Assembly (NCBI GenBank): GCA_900318205.1
Contig: ONJS01000004.1
Span: 186,001-250,000, forward strand
DNA: 64,000 bases
Direction of reading: 5' to 3'
Source: an uncultured Prevotellaceae bacterium
Lineage (GTDB): Bacteria; Bacteroidota; Bacteroidia; Bacteroidales; Muribaculaceae
Shown: piece by piece, positions 42,401 to 49,968 of the stretch
Numbering within the stretch: position 1 is the first letter of the stretch
How the letters are laid out: every line of letters starts with the position of its first letter
Made by a program: the position numbers and the translations under genes
The notes under the pieces: model-generated
Database searches by the model: none
What the model was told of the DNA's origin: nothing
The model's input: only the letters and a program-made list of their open reading frames with translations

Positions 42401-44125
42401 ATCATCGTTCGACAAACCGGCGATTTGGAAGCTCGTGCCCACATCCACACGCACCCAGCACTCGACGGTGGTGGCATCCCTGGTCTCCATGATGCTGGGC
42501 GTCATCGGGATGATGACATTGGTCAGCGGGTAGTCAGCGACCTGGTCGGGAATCCTTGAGATGTCCAGCGCCATGTTGGTGTTGCCCATAACGGGGAGCG
42601 GGTCGTTGCGGCGGTGAACGATGCTCCAGAAAGTATCGTTGTTCACACTGCTCGGACTGTAGTTCATCAGCCAGTGCTCTGTGCCCTCCTGATCCACCAA
42701 CACGGTGAGTGCATGGTTGTTCCAGTTCTTGCGTGCCCAGGACTCGGTGCCGATGACAAAATTGCGGTGCACAGTGCGGAAACCGTCGCGTGACTCCACC
42801 AGGAGGCCACGAACGCCAGTCATATAGACATGTTGACCCGTGGGGTCATCGGGGGCGATGTACAACTCATAGAAATAACTAGAAGTAGATCTGTTCCAAG
42901 TGCAGCGAGTCTGCATTTCCCAAGTCTGACCGCCATCGTGGGAGTGGTACATGTAGATGTTATTATTAGGCGCTTGCAGCACATAGATGTGTTGACCTTT
43001 GGCGGCGATGGCACCTTGTGAACCGTTTGTGCCGGGGATGTATTTCGCATCGGTCCAGGTCACGCCAAAGTCGGTCGAACGGCGGAAGATGGTGTGGTTA
43101 CGGTCATTGGTCGGGTGTGTATCCTCCAACGCTTCGGCACAGCCCTGGAAGATGACGTTGATCACGTTGCCATCGAGGGTCATCTGCGGGTGGTAGTTGA
43201 ATGCGTTGCCATTCCATCCTTTCATGTAATTCAATTCGCACCACGAAGTGTTGTCCAAAACCAGCGGAGCGATGTTTTGCGTGGTGACGGTCTGGCCAGC
43301 GTCGGCCGATGTGGTAAGATAGACATTGCCCCAATGCATGTTATAATACCAATACATGTCATTGCCGAGAATTGCCCAGCGGCGCCCTGACACTTGCAGA
43401 TCAACCAGTTTCTGCTTTGTATCAATCAACTTATCGGTAAAAGTGGCGCCGCCATCAAGCGAAGTGAACACGTGCGGATAACCCGTACTTTCGTTTCGGG
43501 CACCGCACTCAATGGCGATAACCACCATCTGACCATCACACTGCACATGTGGGCGGCCATAATTGTAAGATGAGTTCTCGTCGATGATGCGTTGCTGGAA
43601 TGTCTTGCCGCCGTCACTGGAATAGGTGAGAACCAATTGGCCGTGAGTGCGCTCCACATCGTTGACGGTGACGATGTAAACTTTCTGACCCTCCACGGCC
43701 ATCCACTTGCTGTTATTGCCATAGCCGCTGCCTAAAGAGCCGCCAGACGTGAGCAGATTATCCGAACTGACCACAGCACGGGCAGCCTCCCAGGTGCGGC
43801 CCTGGTCGACACTGCGGCGGTAATACACGCAGTACTTGCCAGCGGCATTGGGGTTAAAGTCAAACCAGGTGACATGCAGGGTATTTCCCGAGACACATGA
43901 CTGCATGGGCAGTGGGTTGCTCGAGGTGATGGTAAGGTCATTGACGCTGGCACTCAGGTTGGTCCAGTCGCCAAAATTCGAGGGCAGGTAACTCTTGTCA
44001 TTGCTGCCCTGTGCCGCGGCGCCGAATGTTGGCACCGGCGTTACCGGATTGTCTGTGGCGCGCAACGGCACTGCCAGCACAATCAATGCCAGTAGCAACA
44101 GGGTTAGTTTGAGTAATTTCTTCAT
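39482..44125 (-). CDS. Giant secreted protein: BNR/sialidase-like propeller, LamG-like domain, DUF7619-like domain, dockerin-like repeats
   Basis: This 1547-residue protein has a signal peptide (KLTLLLLALIVLAVPLRA). Residues about 40-500 contain at least six Asp-box (BNR) units: SVDQGRTWE, SSDGGKTFQ, SLDGGATFT, SADAGQTVT, STDFGVTWT, SHDGGQTWE. This forms a sialidase-type propeller, but I do not see the FRIP Arg motif that marks a true sialidase. Residues about 540-760 look like a LamG/concanavalin domain (TTVECWVRVD, WHHVALTYDS, NIRLYMDGLLIG, DNFAIYSCALTQEEI). A later stretch is a DUF7619-like repeat (NSYDPNEMIGPLG, MPYTITFENKS, YVSFTINHKP). The end has two dockerin-type calcium loops (DVNLDLEVNIADVNAVIDVI; DVNYDGEINIADINTILDII). 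It is probably a surface glycan-binding protein; a Kelch-AraC regulator gene lies immediately upstream. Confidence 0.8.
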   Translation of the reverse strand: MKKLLKLTLLLLALIVLAVPLRATDNPVTPVPTFGAAAQGSNDKSYLPSNFGDWTNLSASVNDLTITSSNPLPMQSCVSGNTLHVTWFDFNPNAAGKYCVYYRRSVDQGRTWEAARAVVSSDNLLTSGGSLGSGYGNNSKWMAVEGQKVYIVTVNDVERTHGQLVLTYSSDGGKTFQQRIIDENSSYNYGRPHVQCDGQMVVIAIECGARNESTGYPHVFTSLDGGATFTDKLIDTKQKLVDLQVSGRRWAILGNDMYWYYNMHWGNVYLTTSADAGQTVTTQNIAPLVLDNTSWCELNYMKGWNGNAFNYHPQMTLDGNVINVIFQGCAEALEDTHPTNDRNHTIFRRSTDFGVTWTDAKYIPGTNGSQGAIAAKGQHIYVLQAPNNNIYMYHSHDGGQTWEMQTRCTWNRSTSSYFYELYIAPDDPTGQHVYMTGVRGLLVESRDGFRTVHRNFVIGTESWARKNWNNHALTVLVDQEGTEHWLMNYSPSSVNNDTFWSIVHRRNDPLPVMGNTNMALDISRIPDQVADYPLTNVIIPMTPSIMETRDATTVECWVRVDVGTSFQIAGLSNDDPNTSGNHYQGGWYIGIESDGNDWFSVYGSVSTEHSVDGVGKTIWDRWRLQIKDWGKWHHVALTYDSNEEKDNIRLYMDGLLIGVNTEHGPLRIGNNPIVIGRKNNNSWNAPSAVVDNFAIYSCALTQEEIREHIYNMPDASDPDCRLLLTFDGSLQDKSQYHNDPAPLLDALLAEHDGIRPPHPEFTVSQDLSGKNVYLNDMTQDGECYWWILPDPSNLDRIDKYSTKQTPHVEQYVSGHPGTYRYDMVARGTGDCNAYASAPSQSLIIGGLKRVYPESAAQADGVSLRIEGGYRLTYSNKPRVALHGASGDLEGVWLVQRGYDSNNIFSPDDLAPARFNLSGVPTGKYDVIVGTDTLFQAFTVEPGGEPEVWADVNGYEKMLWGKYQKFTINYGNRSNTPAFNVPFIIGIPSMHGNVDVAFDFDISEICPDLDEDAQAMAMQATDYMMIYDAERGDSIRCYMLLIPYIAPNSTEAKTFRVRYNRPTGNSYSNEVEMYFMIQEPWGAEFTEGGYARAPQRLYTMEQMECMAMKFGQQLLEDGVIGQLPGIGCLYNAGKTVIQGGIDLYNRNSDGWANFGKNFVGSALSCGADLTGVGAVGQGLFAIGNMCWSALNAYWNREDCLKGPGNKKKSRAVNSYDPNEMIGPLGADENAHYIQPMGAMPYTITFENKSTATAPASEVWITDTLDLTKLDASTFCFNGFGWANQEFTVGGQKTQDFTQNLPYTVNGQEIQVRVSGQFDEETGIVRWNFVSLQKNGNELEDIMLGFLPPNNDDHVGEGYVSFTINHKPNPANGSTVSNEATIVFDANEAIKTNTFVNTFDTDFPTSEIVNVTERNGGLDVTIAGSDGTSGIDHYDLLVFLNGTDDFIVVNNQKQNVIHVPYVAGVMKYGLCVMGTDRVGWRDRKNLAPEVNYNTGLWGDVNLDLEVNIADVNAVIDVILSGDSGVLYDVNYDGEINIADINTILDIILQ

Positions 44126-44371
44126 AATAGTAATTGGTTTAAAAAGTAAATATTAATATGAATGGGTAATGTCTGCTGGATATATGAGGAAATTTGGAGA
44201 AATGGTATTCTTATATATAGTATTCAGGAGAAACATTGTTCGTGTCTGGCGCACTCATATTCAAATGAAAAGCGAGACAGTCCCCTGGGTACCGATACAA
44301 TCGCCGATAGGGGGGCAGACGATTATTTGCAAAATTACTAACGGAAATGCCTTTGGGGACTCTCAAAAACA
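44126..44371 (-). promoter_or_regulatory. Long leader of the giant secreted protein gene
   Basis: A minus-strand -7 box (TAATTTTG) lies at 44337-44330, implying an untranslated leader of about 200 nt. No -33 box is visible at standard spacing, fitting activator dependence. I see no recognisable riboswitch in it. This is the only promoter-like sequence in the 346-bp gap apart from the hairpin at 44373-44409. Confidence 0.4.
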
Positions 44372-44372
44372 C

Positions 44373-44409
44373 AAAATCAACTCTCAAAAATTTTTTGAGA
44401 GTTGATTTT
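44373..44409. terminator. 18-bp perfect hairpin, bidirectional terminator candidate
   Basis: AAAATCAACTCTCAAAAA at 44373-44390 is perfectly complementary to 44392-44409 around a single central T, with A- and T-runs on both sides. It lies 63 bp after the stop of the Kelch-AraC gene, on its transcript's 3' side, and 36 bp upstream of the -7 box of the next gene. Confidence 0.75.
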
Positions 44410-44471
44410 GGTGTCTTTTCCCGCACAATCGTATCGAGACATGCAAGATGGGCACCTCACCAGGTCGGTTG

Positions 44472-46208
44472 CTATGATGCATTACTGTTACTTCTCCACT
44501 CGTTGGGAGTCATGCCTGTGATGGACTTGAAGATGCGGTAGAACGAGGATTCACTGGCAAAACCGGTAGCTGTCCAGACCTCGGTCAACTTCATATCGGG
44601 CTGCTCGCTGAGCAGTTGTTGTGCGAGTGCCACACGATAGGTGTTCACGAACTGTGGGAACGTACAGCCCTGCTGCGACTTGATACAGTTAGAAAGGACT
44701 GTGTAGGTCGTTCCTAGGGCCGTGGCCACCTCTTTCACCTTCAAATCAGGGTTCAGATATACCCGGTGCTCCTCCATCATCTGGCACAAGCGACGCATGA
44801 GTTCGGCACCATCCTCACCATCGTCAGTCGCCTCAAGATTCTCCGCTACAGGGGCAGTGAGAGTTTCCTCATCGGGCAATTCAATGGGCGGCATTTCATC
44901 TGATTGCTCCTTTTTCCTTCGCCTGAACAGCAAGGCAAGCAGAGCAGTTGCAGCAACGATAGTCAGAACAAGAAGAGCCCATTTCCACAGCGGCCAACCT
45001 GCTGCCGCAGCCCTGTTGCGCGGGCTGACATGTATTAGCCAAGTGGCAGCGGTGGGTTTAAAATTTGAACCTTGCGGCACCCCGCCAGTCAGCATCAAGT
45101 CTCCATCAGCGGTTAGGATGATATTATCGATGTTCACACCCGTCAAGGCTTCGGTGTAACATAATGTCAGGCGGGCTGGCGACATGGCATAGTCGATGGT
45201 AACGACATACACACGGGTTGTGGCGTTAGAATCAGCAGCCTCATGACGAAGTTCGCCGCCAACTAAATATGCCCGTTGGCATTGTCGGTCCACAACGATT
45301 CGACTATGATATAAGATTTCTTCCCCTTGACTCGACCTCGGAATAGGCACATCGGTGGGCAACAGCGTGAACTCCCCGTTGGTGACACGGGCAATCGCTA
45401 ACTGCCCCTCGTCATTGGTGATGAGCAGAAGGTAGGAATAGTTACCCTTAGACTTATCACCGATAAAGGCAGTAGATGAGGGCCAAAACAGGTATACTGG
45501 GACGATTCTCCACTCGTCGAGTAATGGCACATGGCAAGGTTCGCCATGCAAGCGGTCGGCCACAGGCAGGGTAATATGATGGCCTACCGTGTCCATTCCA
45601 CCGATGACCAAGGCGTCATCTTTAGCTGTTTGCAGGATGAAAGGGGTGGCTCGACCGATACTCACGTCCTTCACGGGCAAGAAGCTATTCTTACCATCAT
45701 AGATTTCGATGGCATCCTTATGGTACCAGTTGCCGGCAATGACGACACGGCCATCGTCGAGCGCAAGTGCCGAAAGCATCGCCCTCTTGGTATCAAGACT
45801 GGCAAACCCCTCAGATGTGTGCGTTAACGGATCATAGAGTTCTACTTCGAAACTTTGCCCGATGCCCATGTTTTCCTTGTGTCCCCCCATGATAAGCACT
45901 TTGCCCGTCACCAGTTCCACTGCACAGCCGTCATCATGGGTGAATGCGGTCGATACCCAATGCCACTTGCCGTCCTTATAGTACTCGAGGGTTGGCGTCG
46001 GCACAAAGTTGGTGGTGTGTCCTCCAATGACTGTAGGCTCGCCATTCAACAGTAGCACTGAATGCCCGGAACGGGGTACGTTCAAGTCGGGCAACCGCTC
46101 GGCCTGGACCTTCACCACAGGGCACTTGACAGCATTGTTACCTTGTGGCATGGCCATCAGCGGCAACAGGGCAAAGAGGGTGTATATGACTATTATAAGG
46201 TGTCTCAA
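44472..46208 (-). CDS. Membrane-anchored one-component regulator: Kelch-like sensor, transmembrane helix, AraC-type DNA-binding domain
   Basis: This 578-residue protein has a TTG start, then a signal-like segment (LIIVIYTLFALLPLMA). Residues about 40-350 carry Kelch-like repeats, with recurring Gly-Gly pairs (EPTVIGGHTTNF, KVLIMGGHKENM, DALVIGGMDTVG, AYLVGGELRHE, LMLTGGVPQG) as in galactose-oxidase-type propellers. One membrane helix (WPLWKWALLVLTIVAATALLALLF, about residue 400) is followed by an acidic linker and a C-terminal AraC domain (LKVKEVATALGTTYTVLSNCIK and TEVWTATGFASESSFYRIFKSITGMTPNEWR). The propeller would sit in the periplasm. No kinase or receiver domains are present, so it is not a hybrid two-component sensor. 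The giant secreted protein gene lies directly downstream in the same direction and is the probable target. Confidence 0.8.
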   Translation of the reverse strand: MRHLIIVIYTLFALLPLMAMPQGNNAVKCPVVKVQAERLPDLNVPRSGHSVLLLNGEPTVIGGHTTNFVPTPTLEYYKDGKWHWVSTAFTHDDGCAVELVTGKVLIMGGHKENMGIGQSFEVELYDPLTHTSEGFASLDTKRAMLSALALDDGRVVIAGNWYHKDAIEIYDGKNSFLPVKDVSIGRATPFILQTAKDDALVIGGMDTVGHHITLPVADRLHGEPCHVPLLDEWRIVPVYLFWPSSTAFIGDKSKGNYSYLLLITNDEGQLAIARVTNGEFTLLPTDVPIPRSSQGEEILYHSRIVVDRQCQRAYLVGGELRHEAADSNATTRVYVVTIDYAMSPARLTLCYTEALTGVNIDNIILTADGDLMLTGGVPQGSNFKPTAATWLIHVSPRNRAAAAGWPLWKWALLVLTIVAATALLALLFRRRKKEQSDEMPPIELPDEETLTAPVAENLEATDDGEDGAELMRRLCQMMEEHRVYLNPDLKVKEVATALGTTYTVLSNCIKSQQGCTFPQFVNTYRVALAQQLLSEQPDMKLTEVWTATGFASESSFYRIFKSITGMTPNEWRSNSNAS

Positions 46209-46269
46209 CAGTTGTTGGGTAGTTAAAAGTCTATCAATCCAACGAAGATAATTTCACTCAAGATTGCGA

Positions 46270-46300
46270 CAAATGTACTCATTAATTATTGATGGAACAA
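46270..46300 (-). promoter_or_regulatory. Promoter for the Kelch-AraC gene
   Basis: Minus-strand TTG (46300-46298) and TACATTTG (46277-46270) are 20 bp apart, about 62 nt upstream of the TTG start codon. Confidence 0.65.
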
Positions 46301-46330
46301 AATATTGGCAGGTTTAGTGAGAAAAACACT

Positions 46331-47260
46331 TCAAAGGCGGATGAGGGCGACGCCGGCGAGCATCAGCAGGATGCCGGCAATCTGCAGCCAGGTGATGCGC
46401 TTGCGCGGGGCACCGAGCCAGCCGTAGTGTTCCATCAGCATGCTGAGGGTCAGCTGACCGACGAGCAAAGCCATGGAAAAGACTCCGACACCGACCTTCG
46501 GGACGAGCCAAGCATTGCCGAACACAATGATAGCGCCGCACAGGCCTCCTGTCCACATCCACCACGGATAGTCACGGCTGAAGGCTTTGCCCACCAATTG
46601 GGTCTTTCTGATACAGGTACAAAACAGCAACAATGCCATCGTGGCAACGAAGAAGGCAACAGTCGTAGCCTGAACAGGATTGCCTACAATGCTCGACAGC
46701 TGGGCATAGGCACCAGTGATGCTGGCCGACAAGCAACCCGAGAGGACCGCCATCAGTTGCCAGAAAGTCTGTCGCGTCCCTGTGCTGGTAGCGGATGCCT
46801 GCTGTTTGGTTTTCAAACGAGGCAGGACAACCACCAATACCACGCCGACAATAAGCAGCAGCGCACCGATGATACGATTGACGCCCAACGGTATGACCCT
46901 GGCACAGAACCAGCCGAAGTGGTCTATCAAAAGACTGAAAATCAACTGGCTGAACATCGGTATGATGAGGGCCTGGAGCTGCCCGATTTCCTTAAACAAG
47001 TGGATGGCGATGGTAATGGTCACCACAGCCACGATGCCTACAAACCAACTCCACCAAGGGGCTTCGGCCAGCATCGTTTCGGTCGGCATGATGGGAATCC
47101 CCGCCACGAGCGACACCAGCAACAATGCCAAGGTGGAAACGGTAAAGGACACGAGTGTGGAGACATAGGCAGGACCCACAACCATGCGCAGGCGTGAGTT
47201 GGCTGCCGTCTGGAAGGGCATCAACAAGCCCATTGCCAGTGCTATGATCAGAAAAAACAT
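46331..47260 (-). CDS. DMT-family transporter of the YdcZ (DUF606) type
   Basis: This 309-residue protein has ten hydrophobic segments arranged as two homologous halves, each of about 150 residues: FFLIIALAMGLLMPFQTAANSRLRMVVG...SFTVSTLALLLVSL, and the second half MAVLSGCLSASITGAYAQLSSIVG...ATMALLLFCTCI. Each half has the pattern of a DUF606/YdcZ unit (small multidrug-resistance-like four or five helices), fused in tandem. The substrate is unknown. The last gene in a compact minus-strand operon, 39 bp after the RhuM remnant. Confidence 0.82.
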   Translation of the reverse strand: MFFLIIALAMGLLMPFQTAANSRLRMVVGPAYVSTLVSFTVSTLALLLVSLVAGIPIMPTETMLAEAPWWSWFVGIVAVVTITIAIHLFKEIGQLQALIIPMFSQLIFSLLIDHFGWFCARVIPLGVNRIIGALLLIVGVVLVVVLPRLKTKQQASATSTGTRQTFWQLMAVLSGCLSASITGAYAQLSSIVGNPVQATTVAFFVATMALLLFCTCIRKTQLVGKAFSRDYPWWMWTGGLCGAIIVFGNAWLVPKVGVGVFSMALLVGQLTLSMLMEHYGWLGAPRKRITWLQIAGILLMLAGVALIRL

Positions 47261-47299
47261 AATTCTCTATTCGTTACTTTGATTGATAAGATTCAGCCT

Positions 47300-47632
47300 T
47301 CAAGCCGCTTGTGCATTCCTTGCCCAAATGCGGAAGGCTGTGCCTCGCTTGCTTTTGACACGATAGCCTACAGAAATGATGACGTCAAGGTTGTAAACTG
47401 CAGTAGGTTTGTACTTGGATAGAGTATTATGCAAAATTTGCATATTACTAACCTTCTCCAATTCACCTTCCTTAAATACATTGGAGATGTGACGTGCAAT
47501 AACTGACTGATCTTTTTGGAACAGTTCAGCCATCTGGGCTTGTGTCAGCCAGACCGTATCGTTTTCCAGGCGGACATCTATCTGCGTCTGCCCGTCTTCA
47601 CTCTGATATATGATGATTTTGTTCTCTTCCAT
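47300..47632 (-). pseudogene. Truncated RhuM-family protein (N-terminal third)
   Basis: This 110-residue frame matches the start of RhuM virulence/prophage-associated proteins: IIIYQSEDGQTQIDVRLENDTVWLTQAQMAELF, then VIARHISNVFKEGEL, then the YNLDVIISVGYRVKSKRGTAFRIWA signature. The family is normally about 330 residues. Here the reading frame ends six residues after FRIWA, and no further RhuM sequence is visible before the next gene. It is probably a decayed remnant of a mobile-element gene caught in the operon. A shortened functional protein is possible. Confidence 0.75.
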
Positions 47633-47647
47633 GAAAAAGCCTAATGG

Positions 47648-48190
47648 TTATGCGATTTCCTCGAGGGCGCCTGTCACCGAGTCGATGATGAAACCGCGCA
47701 CGGTGATGTCGTGGGGCATCAAGGGGTGGGTCTTGATAGTGGCGACTGTCTTGCGGACTGACTCGGGCGTATCTTTGAAGCCCTCCAGCCACTGGTCAAG
47801 GTCAACACCGCACATGCGAATGGTGTTGAGTGTCTCGTCGGTCACACCACGCTTGACCATCTCCTCGTGGAAGTGGCTGAAACTCATGTGGCATGCACCA
47901 CAAGTGGAGTGTGCCACCACCATGATTTCCTCTACGCCCAACTCATAGACGGCAACCACAAGGCTACGCATCGCCGAGTCGAAAGGAGATATGACCAGTC
48001 CGCCGGCATTCTTGATGATTTTGGCGTCACCGTTTTTCAGGCCCAAGGCGGCAGGCAGCAGTTCGGTTAGTCGGGTGTCCATGAATGACAGCACCGCCAA
48101 CTTCTTGTCGGGGTACTTGTCGGTCACATACTGCTCATAACCCTTGCGGGCAACAAACTCTCGGTTGTATTCAATAATGTTGTCAATCAT
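47648..48190 (-). CDS. Beta-class carbonic anhydrase-like protein lacking one zinc-ligand Cys
   Basis: This 180-residue protein follows the beta-carbonic anhydrase layout: KLAVLSFMDTRLTELLP, NGDAKIIKNAGGLVISPFDSAMRSLVVAVYELG, and VVAHSTCGACHM. In normal enzymes the first block reads xSCMDSR/TR, where the Cys binds zinc; here residue 36 is Phe (TTC codon, 48085-48083). Asp38, Arg40, His94 and Cys97 are present, and an extra Cys100 is next to the second site. With only two classical ligands it may not bind zinc normally, so activity in CO2 hydration is doubtful. The ATG overlaps the TfoX-N gene's stop by 4 bp. Confidence 0.82.
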   Translation of the reverse strand: MIDNIIEYNREFVARKGYEQYVTDKYPDKKLAVLSFMDTRLTELLPAALGLKNGDAKIIKNAGGLVISPFDSAMRSLVVAVYELGVEEIMVVAHSTCGACHMSFSHFHEEMVKRGVTDETLNTIRMCGVDLDQWLEGFKDTPESVRKTVATIKTHPLMPHDITVRGFIIDSVTGALEEIA

Positions 48191-48513
48191 GATTTCCTCT
48201 TTTTCTTAGGTTTGGGTTCAGGCAGAGCTTTGCAGGTCTCGCGCACGAGGGCGGCGAGGTAGTCGCAGTCATCCACATCGGTGATCAGGAAGTAGTCCTT
48301 GGCGCCGTCATAGGGCGGACGCAGTTCCACCGTGCGCAACAGTGCCTTCCCCGCCTCGGTGGGCTTGAGGAAGAAGCAGTCGTCACAGATGAGCCCGAAG
48401 ATCTTGCCATCGCAATAGATGCCGTAGTCACCGAACATCTTTTTGACGATGATTTCACCGGCACCGGCACACTGGTCAGCGATATATTGCACAAAGTCCG
48501 CGCTGCTTGCCAT
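48187..48513 (-). CDS. TfoX/Sxy family N-terminal domain protein
   Basis: This 108-residue protein has the TfoX-N pattern: VQYIADQCAGAGEIIVKKMFGDYGIYCDGKIFGLICDDCFFLKPTEAG, then RTVELRPPYDGAKDYFLITD, and a Lys/Arg-rich tail. The MFGxYGxYxxGxxFGL core is diagnostic. In enteric bacteria full TfoX/Sxy activates competence genes with CRP, but single-domain versions like this are widespread and of unknown role. It is followed by the carbonic anhydrase gene with a 4-bp overlap and preceded by the nitroreductase gene by 3 bp. Confidence 0.85.
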   Translation of the reverse strand: MASSADFVQYIADQCAGAGEIIVKKMFGDYGIYCDGKIFGLICDDCFFLKPTEAGKALLRTVELRPPYDGAKDYFLITDVDDCDYLAALVRETCKALPEPKPKKKRKS

Positions 48514-48516
48514 GTG

Positions 48517-49047
48517 TTATTTTACAATTCTGAAGTAATCGTACTTGCGTACTTTGGGCGGTATCGGCTCGGCGGCTGGATAACCCAAGGCGATGGAACC
48601 AATACCCATCAGTCCGTCAGGAAGGCCAAACTGGCGCATCAAGGCTTTACCCTCTTCGGTGTCAAACATCTCCCGCTCACGATGAATCCAGCAAGAGCCT
48701 AAACCGATGGCATGGGCAGCGTTCATCATATTGCCCAGCACCAATGAGCCGTCATAGACAGCGTTAGGCCATATCTCGGGCCGCGAGCCGAAGACAAGCA
48801 CGATGGTGGGAGCGCCGTAATAGGGATTCCCGTTCATACCCAGTATCTCGGCATTCATTTTGACCAACTGTGCAACAATGGCGGGATTCTGCACGGCTAC
48901 TATCCACGGATCCTGGCGCCCCATAGCCGTCGGAGCAAAGGCACCTGCCTCGAGTACAGCCTGCAGTTCCTCATCAGTAATCTGCTCGGCTTTAAACTGA
49001 CGAACACTGCGGCGCTCTCGCAATGCTTTTAATACTTCGTTATCCAT
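48517..49047 (-). CDS. Nitroreductase family protein
   Basis: This 176-residue FMN enzyme begins with ALRERRSVRQFKAEQITDEEL, with the Arg-Arg-Ser-Val-Arg phosphate contact. GAFAPTAMGRQDPWIVAV is the 'APTAxxxQ' substrate region, YDGSLVLGNMMNAAHAIGLGSCWIHRE is the second FMN-contact helix, and MGIGSIALGYPAAEPIPPK follows. It belongs to the short nitroreductase/malonic-semialdehyde-reductase-like group. The physiological substrate is unknown. It is part of a minus-strand operon with a periplasmic thioredoxin and a thioesterase upstream. Confidence 0.9.
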   Translation of the reverse strand: MDNEVLKALRERRSVRQFKAEQITDEELQAVLEAGAFAPTAMGRQDPWIVAVQNPAIVAQLVKMNAEILGMNGNPYYGAPTIVLVFGSRPEIWPNAVYDGSLVLGNMMNAAHAIGLGSCWIHREREMFDTEEGKALMRQFGLPDGLMGIGSIALGYPAAEPIPPKVRKYDYFRIVK

Positions 49048-49072
49048 AATAGTACTTATTCTAAGTTACTCT

Positions 49073-49570
49073 TTATTCACGCACAGCCTTGGGGGTCCAA
49101 TTCTGGAAGAAACTGAGCACCTTCTTTTGGTTATAGCCCTTGCCCTCCTCGAGCAGTCCCGAGTCCTGAATGTGGAGAACATTACCCTGCTCGTCGAGCA
49201 CAACCAGCACGGGGAAGCCAAAACGCCCGGCATTGTTGAGCCGCTTCATCAAGGCCTTGCCCACCTCACCTGCCTTGCGGGGATGGTAATTGGCGTGGAT
49301 ATAGACGAAGTTCTGCTCAATGACGCTGTTGATGGTGCTGTCATTGGTGATGAAGTCGGCAAAACGCAGGCACCACGGGCACCAGTTGCCACCCACTTGG
49401 CAGATGACGAACTTGCCCTCGGTCTGAGCCTGGGCAACGGCCTGGTCAATCTGCTCCAGCGGGTTGATGTTCTCGTTATATACCTTCTTGAGTGCCGTCT
49501 GTTCCTGGGCATGAGCCGCCATGGAAAACAGTGCGACGGCAAGCACTACGATAGTCAATATCTTCTTCAT
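49073..49570 (-). CDS. Periplasmic thioredoxin-family protein
   Basis: This 165-residue protein has a signal peptide (KILTIVVLAVALFSMAAHAQ). A thioredoxin-like domain follows: KFVICQVGGNWCPWCLRFADFIT, with a CPWC active site, GRFGFPVLVVLDEQG with the cis-Pro, and a C-terminal helix (NQKKVLSFFQNW). The Trp-Cys-x-x-Cys motif in this context resembles the DUF255/TlpA-like disulfide reductases of Bacteroidota. It probably reduces or isomerises disulfides in the periplasm. It lies 14 bp after the thioesterase gene. Confidence 0.87.
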   Translation of the reverse strand: MKKILTIVVLAVALFSMAAHAQEQTALKKVYNENINPLEQIDQAVAQAQTEGKFVICQVGGNWCPWCLRFADFITNDSTINSVIEQNFVYIHANYHPRKAGEVGKALMKRLNNAGRFGFPVLVVLDEQGNVLHIQDSGLLEEGKGYNQKKVLSFFQNWTPKAVRE

Positions 49571-49584
49571 AATGATTACTGTTA

Positions 49585-49956
49585 TTATAGTCTTGACATA
49601 AATTTCTCGCGATCAACGATAAAGCGCAGGTGAGTCCCCTCACCGAGTAGCGTGTCGCCGCAACGGGCCTCGACCTTGAACTCGATTTTCTTACCGTCAA
49701 CTTTGGTTACCGTGGCGGTCGCCGTGACGGTATCACCCAACTTGCTGGGCTTGAGGTGGGATGAGGCAATGTGCCCACCCACGGTGGTACTGCCTTCGGG
49801 CAAATGGTCAGCCACGGCCAGCATGGCGGCGTTCTCCATGAGCGCCATCATCGACGGTGTAGCCAGTACGGGCATGTCGCCCGAACCCAGTGCGATTGCC
49901 GTTACGGCCTCGGTTACTGTCAGTTCACTGGTATGGGATTGTCCTGTTTCAATCAT
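49585..49956 (-). CDS. Hotdog-fold thioesterase, FlK-like
   Basis: This 123-residue protein has a hotdog layout similar to fluoroacetyl-CoA thioesterase FlK and its relatives: IALGSGDMPVLATPSMMALMENAAMLAVADHLPEGSTTVGGHIASSHLKPS, then KIEFKVEARCGDTLLGEGTHLRFIVD. The Glu in MALMENAAM and the His in GGHIASSHL fit the catalytic positions. It is expected to hydrolyse an acyl-CoA; the acyl group is not identifiable. It is preceded by a 60-residue protein gene 12 bp away. Confidence 0.82.
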   Translation of the reverse strand: MIETGQSHTSELTVTEAVTAIALGSGDMPVLATPSMMALMENAAMLAVADHLPEGSTTVGGHIASSHLKPSKLGDTVTATATVTKVDGKKIEFKVEARCGDTLLGEGTHLRFIVDREKFMSRL

Positions 49957-49968
49957 GGGAATAAAAAC

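Noticed and set aside
39482-44125. Calling the giant secreted protein a sialidase
   Set aside because: It has Asp boxes, but I see no FRIP/Arg motif or other catalytic signature. BNR repeats alone do not make a sialidase.
46289-47197. A 302-codon open frame antisense to the YdcZ-type transporter
   Set aside because: His/Gln/Asp-rich sequence typical of an antisense shadow; the minus-strand frame has ordered membrane helices.
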